64,000 bases of DNA, from positions 1 to 64,000 of the forward strand of contig NZ_KZ983996.1 in assembly GCF_003569785.1 (NCBI RefSeq). The letters are read 5' to 3'. The notes beneath the pieces were generated by a model that saw only the letters and a list, made by a program, of their open reading frames with translations, made no database searches and was not told the origin of the DNA. This DNA comes from Leucobacter sp. wl10. Its GTDB lineage: Bacteria; Actinomycetota; Actinomycetes; Actinomycetales; Microbacteriaceae. The translations under genes and the position numbers were made by a program. Positions 60,865 to 64,000 of the stretch are shown piece by piece; position 1 is the first letter of the stretch; each line of letters opens with the position of its first letter.

Positions 60865-61962
60865 GTGACCCAATCCCCGTCGCCCATCGAACAACTGTTC
60901 GCCGAGGCCGACCGCGACGCCGAAGCGCAGCGGGCCGCGCCCAAGCGCAAACGCAGGGGCCTGCGCAACACCCTCATCGTGCTCGGCTCCCTCATCGCGC
61001 TGCTCGGCATCGGGGCCGGCATCGTCTACGCCATGATCGCGAACTCCTACAACGAGATCGAGCGCGTGAGCATCGAGCAGGATCCCTCGCTCGAACGCCC
61101 CGCCGTCACGACGCCCGAGCCCGGCAAGAAGGCCCCCATCAACGTCCTTCTGCTCGGCTCCGACTCCCGAGAAACGACCGACCCCACGGCGACGGCCGAA
61201 GACCTCAAGGGGTTCCGCAGCGACACCATCATGGTCGCGCAGATCTCGCCGGACCGCCAGAACCTCACGGTCATGTCGATCATGCGCGACAACTGGGTGG
61301 GCATCCAGGGCGTCGGCGAGGCCAAGATCAACGCGGCGGTGGCGTACGGCGGTCTGCCGCTCGCCGTGAACACCGTCGAGAACTTCATCGGCGCCCGCAT
61401 CGACCACGTTGCCCTCATCGACTTCGAATCGTTCAAGGGCCTCACCGACGCGGTCGGCGGGGTCACCGTGCGCAATGAGGTCGCGTTCACCAATCAGAAC
61501 GGCGGCGGCTCGTCCTTCGAGGCCGGCGACATCACGCTGAACGGCGAGCAGGCACTCGGCTTCGTGCGCGAACGCTATGCCTTCGCCGACGGCGACTACC
61601 AGCGCGCGCGCAACCAGCAGGCGTACCTCAAGGGGCTCATGCAGAAGGTGCTCAGCCGGGAGACGCTGGGCAACGTGGGCAGGCTCACCGACACCTTCCA
61701 AGCGCTCAAGCCCTACCTGATCCTCGATCAGAAGCTCGACCTGCCCACCGCGGTGAGTCTCGGCTTCGACATGCGCAACCTGCGCAGCGAGAACATCACC
61801 CTCTTCACGAGCCCCACCCTCGGCACAGGCACCTCGGCCGACGGGCAGTCGATCGTGGTTCCCGACCAGGCCGCCCTCGAGGAGGTGCGCGCGGCGTTCC
61901 AGGCCGGAACCATCAACGAGTACGCCGCTGCACGACCTCCCGGGTCGGAAGTGCCGCAGTAG
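60865..61962 (+). CDS. LytR-CpsA-Psr (LCP) family transferase
   Basis: A 365-residue membrane protein. A cytoplasmic tail of about 40 residues is followed by one helix (NTLIVLGSLIALLGIGAGIV) and an external LCP domain: INVLLLGSDSRETTDP, SDTIMVAQISPDRQNLTVMS, INAAVAYGGLPLAVNTVENF and ALGFVRERYAFADGDYQRAR with the arginines that bind polyprenyl pyrophosphate. It attaches lipid-linked polymers to peptidoglycan, here probably the locus polysaccharide. GTG at 60865 follows GAGGAG; an in-frame upstream ATG at 60766 is less likely. Confidence 0.9.
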   Translation: MTQSPSPIEQLFAEADRDAEAQRAAPKRKRRGLRNTLIVLGSLIALLGIGAGIVYAMIANSYNEIERVSIEQDPSLERPAVTTPEPGKKAPINVLLLGSDSRETTDPTATAEDLKGFRSDTIMVAQISPDRQNLTVMSIMRDNWVGIQGVGEAKINAAVAYGGLPLAVNTVENFIGARIDHVALIDFESFKGLTDAVGGVTVRNEVAFTNQNGGGSSFEAGDITLNGEQALGFVRERYAFADGDYQRARNQQAYLKGLMQKVLSRETLGNVGRLTDTFQALKPYLILDQKLDLPTAVSLGFDMRNLRSENITLFTSPTLGTGTSADGQSIVVPDQAALEEVRAAFQAGTINEYAAARPPGSEVPQ

Positions 61963-62335
61963 CCCCCGGTCCCCGGGTGCGCCGGACCAGCTGTCCGGCA
62001 TCGAGCCCTCCGTGCAGAAGGGTGATTCTCGGGGTGATTTTCCTCCGTTATCGTCTACTGCTGACGAAACCGGGCCTAATCTGAGGAACTGGATAGTTTC
62101 CACTCAGCCGTAGTCTCGCGCCGCCTCGGGAGCGGGAAGGCACGCTCACCCCCCTGGAGCGGCCGCGTACCTCCGGCCGACCCTTGCACCACCGATCCCC
62201 CATGCATTGGACATTGACCATGCCCGCTTCATTGTCGTCGCCTCGCACTCACATCGCCCGGACGAGCCGAACGCTCGCTCCCTGCCAGAAACGGAGCGAG
62301 TACCGCTCGTCGGCTGAGCGGGAGTCAACCCGGAA
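61963..62335. other. Intergenic region before the third AraC-type gene
   Basis: These 373 bases contain an AT-richer block at about 62035-62100 that may hold a promoter. I recognise no gene, repeat or clear operator. Confidence 0.5.
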
Positions 62336-63391
62336 ATGAGAAGACATGCGGAGTTCGGCTCGGTCGAACTCGAGTTGCGAAGCATACCGGCGGGCCGCCG
62401 GATCGTGGTACATGCCAAGACCGACACCCTTCAGTTGTACATCGTGCGCCAGGGGGCGATGGAGATCATGCATCTGGCCCGCCGCACCGAGCTGACCAGC
62501 GGTGGAGCCGCTTTCGTCGCGGCCAACTCTTACGGTCTCCGGACAGGGGTCACCGGCACCGCCTACCTGCGCATCGATTTTCCGAGGGAGCTCTCGCACG
62601 GCACGATCGCTTCCAGCGACGACGCCCCCTCGGTGTACCCCGTTCCCTCGAGCTCTCTGCTGCTCCGACCGGTGGCGGCATTCGCCACTCGGCTCGTTCC
62701 CGAGCGGCGGGGCGCCGCCGCACCGGGTATCAGCGCCTACTACGCCGAGCGGCTGCTCCAGGAGATGCTGCAGGGGCTTCTGGTCAGCATCGGGCAGGCC
62801 CTCGCCGTTCCCAGACCTCCGGAGACCTTCGCACTCGCCCGATCTGTGATCTCGGCGCAGTGCTCCGATGCCCGCTTCACCGCTGCAGATGTGGCACGAG
62901 AGGTGAATCTCTCCCTTCGGCAACTCGAGAGGGTGTTCCAGCGACACCGCACCTCCATCGGCAGAGAGATCCGCGACGCCCGCATCGAACAGGCGGTCAC
63001 GCTCCTTTCCGACCCCGCGCACGACGCACTGAGTGTCGATCAGATCGCCCGGTTCGTCGGGTTCAGCACCGGCTCCAGCCTCGCACGGGCGATGACGGCG
63101 TCGAAGAACATCTCTCCGTCGCAGGTACGAGCCGGTCGCAATCACCGCTCCACGGCCTCCCCCTCGCATCCCGCCACAGGGCCCCCGCACGGACCATCGC
63201 GAGTCAGCGGCCGAGGCTCGAGGGAAGAGCGGACGCTCAGAGAAACGGCCCTGCACTGCCGGGCGTCAAGGTCCGTGTTCCTTCCCGTGCCTCGGCCACG
63301 AGCGCGGCGACCATGCCGCAGAGCAGATCATCCGCCGCCTTCATTTCGCCCCGCGATGGCAACTGCCCTCGACGATCGCGCAACTCGATGA
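62336..63391 (+). CDS. AraC-family regulator with aberrant C-terminal extension
   Basis: A 351-residue protein. The sensor domain spans about residues 1-140, the linker YYAERLLQEMLQGLL about 143-157, and the helix-turn-helix pair FTAADVAREVNLSLRQLERV and LSVDQIARFVGFSTGSSLAR lies at about 180-260. The normal AraC end comes near residue 270 (SPSQVRAGRN). A low-complexity tail of about 80 residues then reads antisense into the convergent gene at 63237-63884, suggesting loss of the original stop. Paralogue of the gene at 52938. Confidence 0.8.
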   Translation: MRRHAEFGSVELELRSIPAGRRIVVHAKTDTLQLYIVRQGAMEIMHLARRTELTSGGAAFVAANSYGLRTGVTGTAYLRIDFPRELSHGTIASSDDAPSVYPVPSSSLLLRPVAAFATRLVPERRGAAAPGISAYYAERLLQEMLQGLLVSIGQALAVPRPPETFALARSVISAQCSDARFTAADVAREVNLSLRQLERVFQRHRTSIGREIRDARIEQAVTLLSDPAHDALSVDQIARFVGFSTGSSLARAMTASKNISPSQVRAGRNHRSTASPSHPATGPPHGPSRVSGRGSREERTLRETALHCRASRSVFLPVPRPRARRPCRRADHPPPSFRPAMATALDDRATR

Positions 63392-63884
63392 AGAAGTCGA
63401 GCGCCGGCGCGAGCAGCTGCGCGCCTCGCCCGCCCTGCAAGACCTCGACGGGTTCACCGGCGAGACGCGCGTCAAGCGGGGCGCCCGGCACCGAGACCGC
63501 CAGTAGCGACGCCCCCTCCCCACAGGAGATGTGATACGGGGCACCGCCCCCGAACACCCCGAACCGATCGGGAATCACCCGCACTCGGGCGGTCGGCGAA
63601 GCCTCGAACTCCACAGAGCCCTCCCTCGCCGCCACGAAGTGCACGTACTCCGCCTTACCGGGCAGCCGCGCCCGCTCGAAGCGCATCGGTCCCGTGCGGA
63701 TCTCCGCCACCACTGATTCGCCGATACGGCTCTCGTCCACCTCGAATCGAAATCCCGAGAAACCGGATCCGCCGGCCTGGAGCAGGCGGGCGAGGTCGGC
63801 CGCTCCCGCTTCTCCCGAGTAGACGTGATGTCCCGCAACCGTCCAGTCGCCTGCGTCCTCGTTCCCGGGCCACGGAAGCCACAT
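63237..63884 (-). CDS. AraC-type sensor domain lacking the DNA-binding domain (truncated)
   Basis: A 215-residue protein matching the N-terminal part of the AraC-type regulators nearby: EIRTGPMRFERARLPGK, REGSVEFEASPTARVRV, ISCGEGASLLAVSV and the linker-like ADDLLCGMVAALVAEAREG. It stops after TRTLTPGSAGPFL, where the paralogues begin their helix-turn-helix. The missing half is occupied by the end of the convergent gene. It is probably a truncated pseudogene, though a sensor-only modulator cannot be excluded. Confidence 0.65.
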   Translation of the reverse strand: MWLPWPGNEDAGDWTVAGHHVYSGEAGAADLARLLQAGGSGFSGFRFEVDESRIGESVVAEIRTGPMRFERARLPGKAEYVHFVAAREGSVEFEASPTARVRVIPDRFGVFGGGAPYHISCGEGASLLAVSVPGAPLDARLAGEPVEVLQGGRGAQLLAPALDFFIELRDRRGQLPSRGEMKAADDLLCGMVAALVAEAREGTRTLTPGSAGPFL

Positions 63885-63968
63885 GATCGAGCCCCCGTTC
63901 TCTCACGTGCATCCATTGTCCAGGCGAGCGAATCGAGAATCAAGCTCCGCCCTACCCGGCAGTTCGCA

Positions 63969-64000
63969 TCAGATCAGACCGCGCCGTTCAGCCTCGACCA
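63969..64000 (-). CDS. Possible 3' end of a gene continuing beyond the window
   Basis: On the minus strand the last nine codons before a TGA read VEAERRGLI, which looks like a protein C-terminus. Too short to identify. Confidence 0.2.
   Translation of the reverse strand, partial: VEAERRGLI

Overview
The window is high-GC actinobacterial DNA, most likely from a Microbacteriaceae member close to Leucobacter. This is inferred from codon use, Gram-positive lipoproteins, an LCP-type wall polymer transferase, Tat-like exported proteins with a KGAAWSVPV-type leader, and the absence of outer-membrane genes. No rRNA, tRNA, CRISPR array or intact transposase was recognised.

Bases 1-7324 hold a minus-strand operon of ATGA-overlapping genes: a GH127 beta-L-arabinofuranosidase followed by a complete oligopeptide-type ABC importer, with a perfect LacI-type operator upstream. 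Bases 7624-10238 hold three plus-strand genes (quinone oxidoreductase-like, DUF2568 membrane protein, luciferase-like monooxygenase). Bases 10393-16820 hold a second peptide-type ABC importer ending in a C45-family amidohydrolase. It is divergent from a LacI-family regulator (17002-18030), with two operator-like palindromes between them. Bases 18043-21281 are a degraded zone around an intact icd: an MFS pseudogene with internal deletions, a frameshifted flavin reductase remnant and a nagB 3' remnant. A long hairpin repeat occurs once here and once at 10.3 kb. Bases 21378-23899 hold an MsmK/UgpC ATPase, a GNAT acetyltransferase and an EamA transporter.

Bases 23969-28863 hold a cytidylyltransferase-like gene, a possible 45-codon ORF, a WcaJ-type initiating transferase and a large LuxR-type STAND regulator. 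A shared GGTTACGC/TTACGCAAG motif lies upstream of the last two. Bases 29508-33397 are an iron-siderophore ABC importer (FecCD type). Bases 33834-49106 are a Wzx/Wzy-type polysaccharide locus. It contains a PglF-PglE-PglC-PglD-like set (UDP-diNAc-bacillosamine synthesis and lipid loading), a WbuB-like transferase with CapE-CapF-CapG (UDP-L-FucNAc synthesis), then a glycosyltransferase, pyruvyltransferase, flippase, polymerase and UDP-glucose dehydrogenase. The genes at about 42.8-47.8 kb look lower in GC than their surroundings, as is usual for serotype-specific genes.

Bases 49222-63884 combine export and control functions: a PqqD-like/nucleotidyltransferase fusion, a YdcF-like protein, an HPr-kinase-like/PqqD-like fusion, two Tat-like exported proteins, signal peptidase I, a membrane acyltransferase, a BY-kinase with its LMW phosphatase, a heptad-repeat protein, an LCP transferase and four AraC-type genes or fragments. 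The region reads as assembly, length control and wall attachment of a surface polysaccharide next to regulated surface proteins. The most novel-looking element is the HPrK/PqqD/nucleotidyltransferase module in a polysaccharide locus. It resembles lasso-peptide tailoring enzymes but lacks a visible lasso cyclase or precursor.
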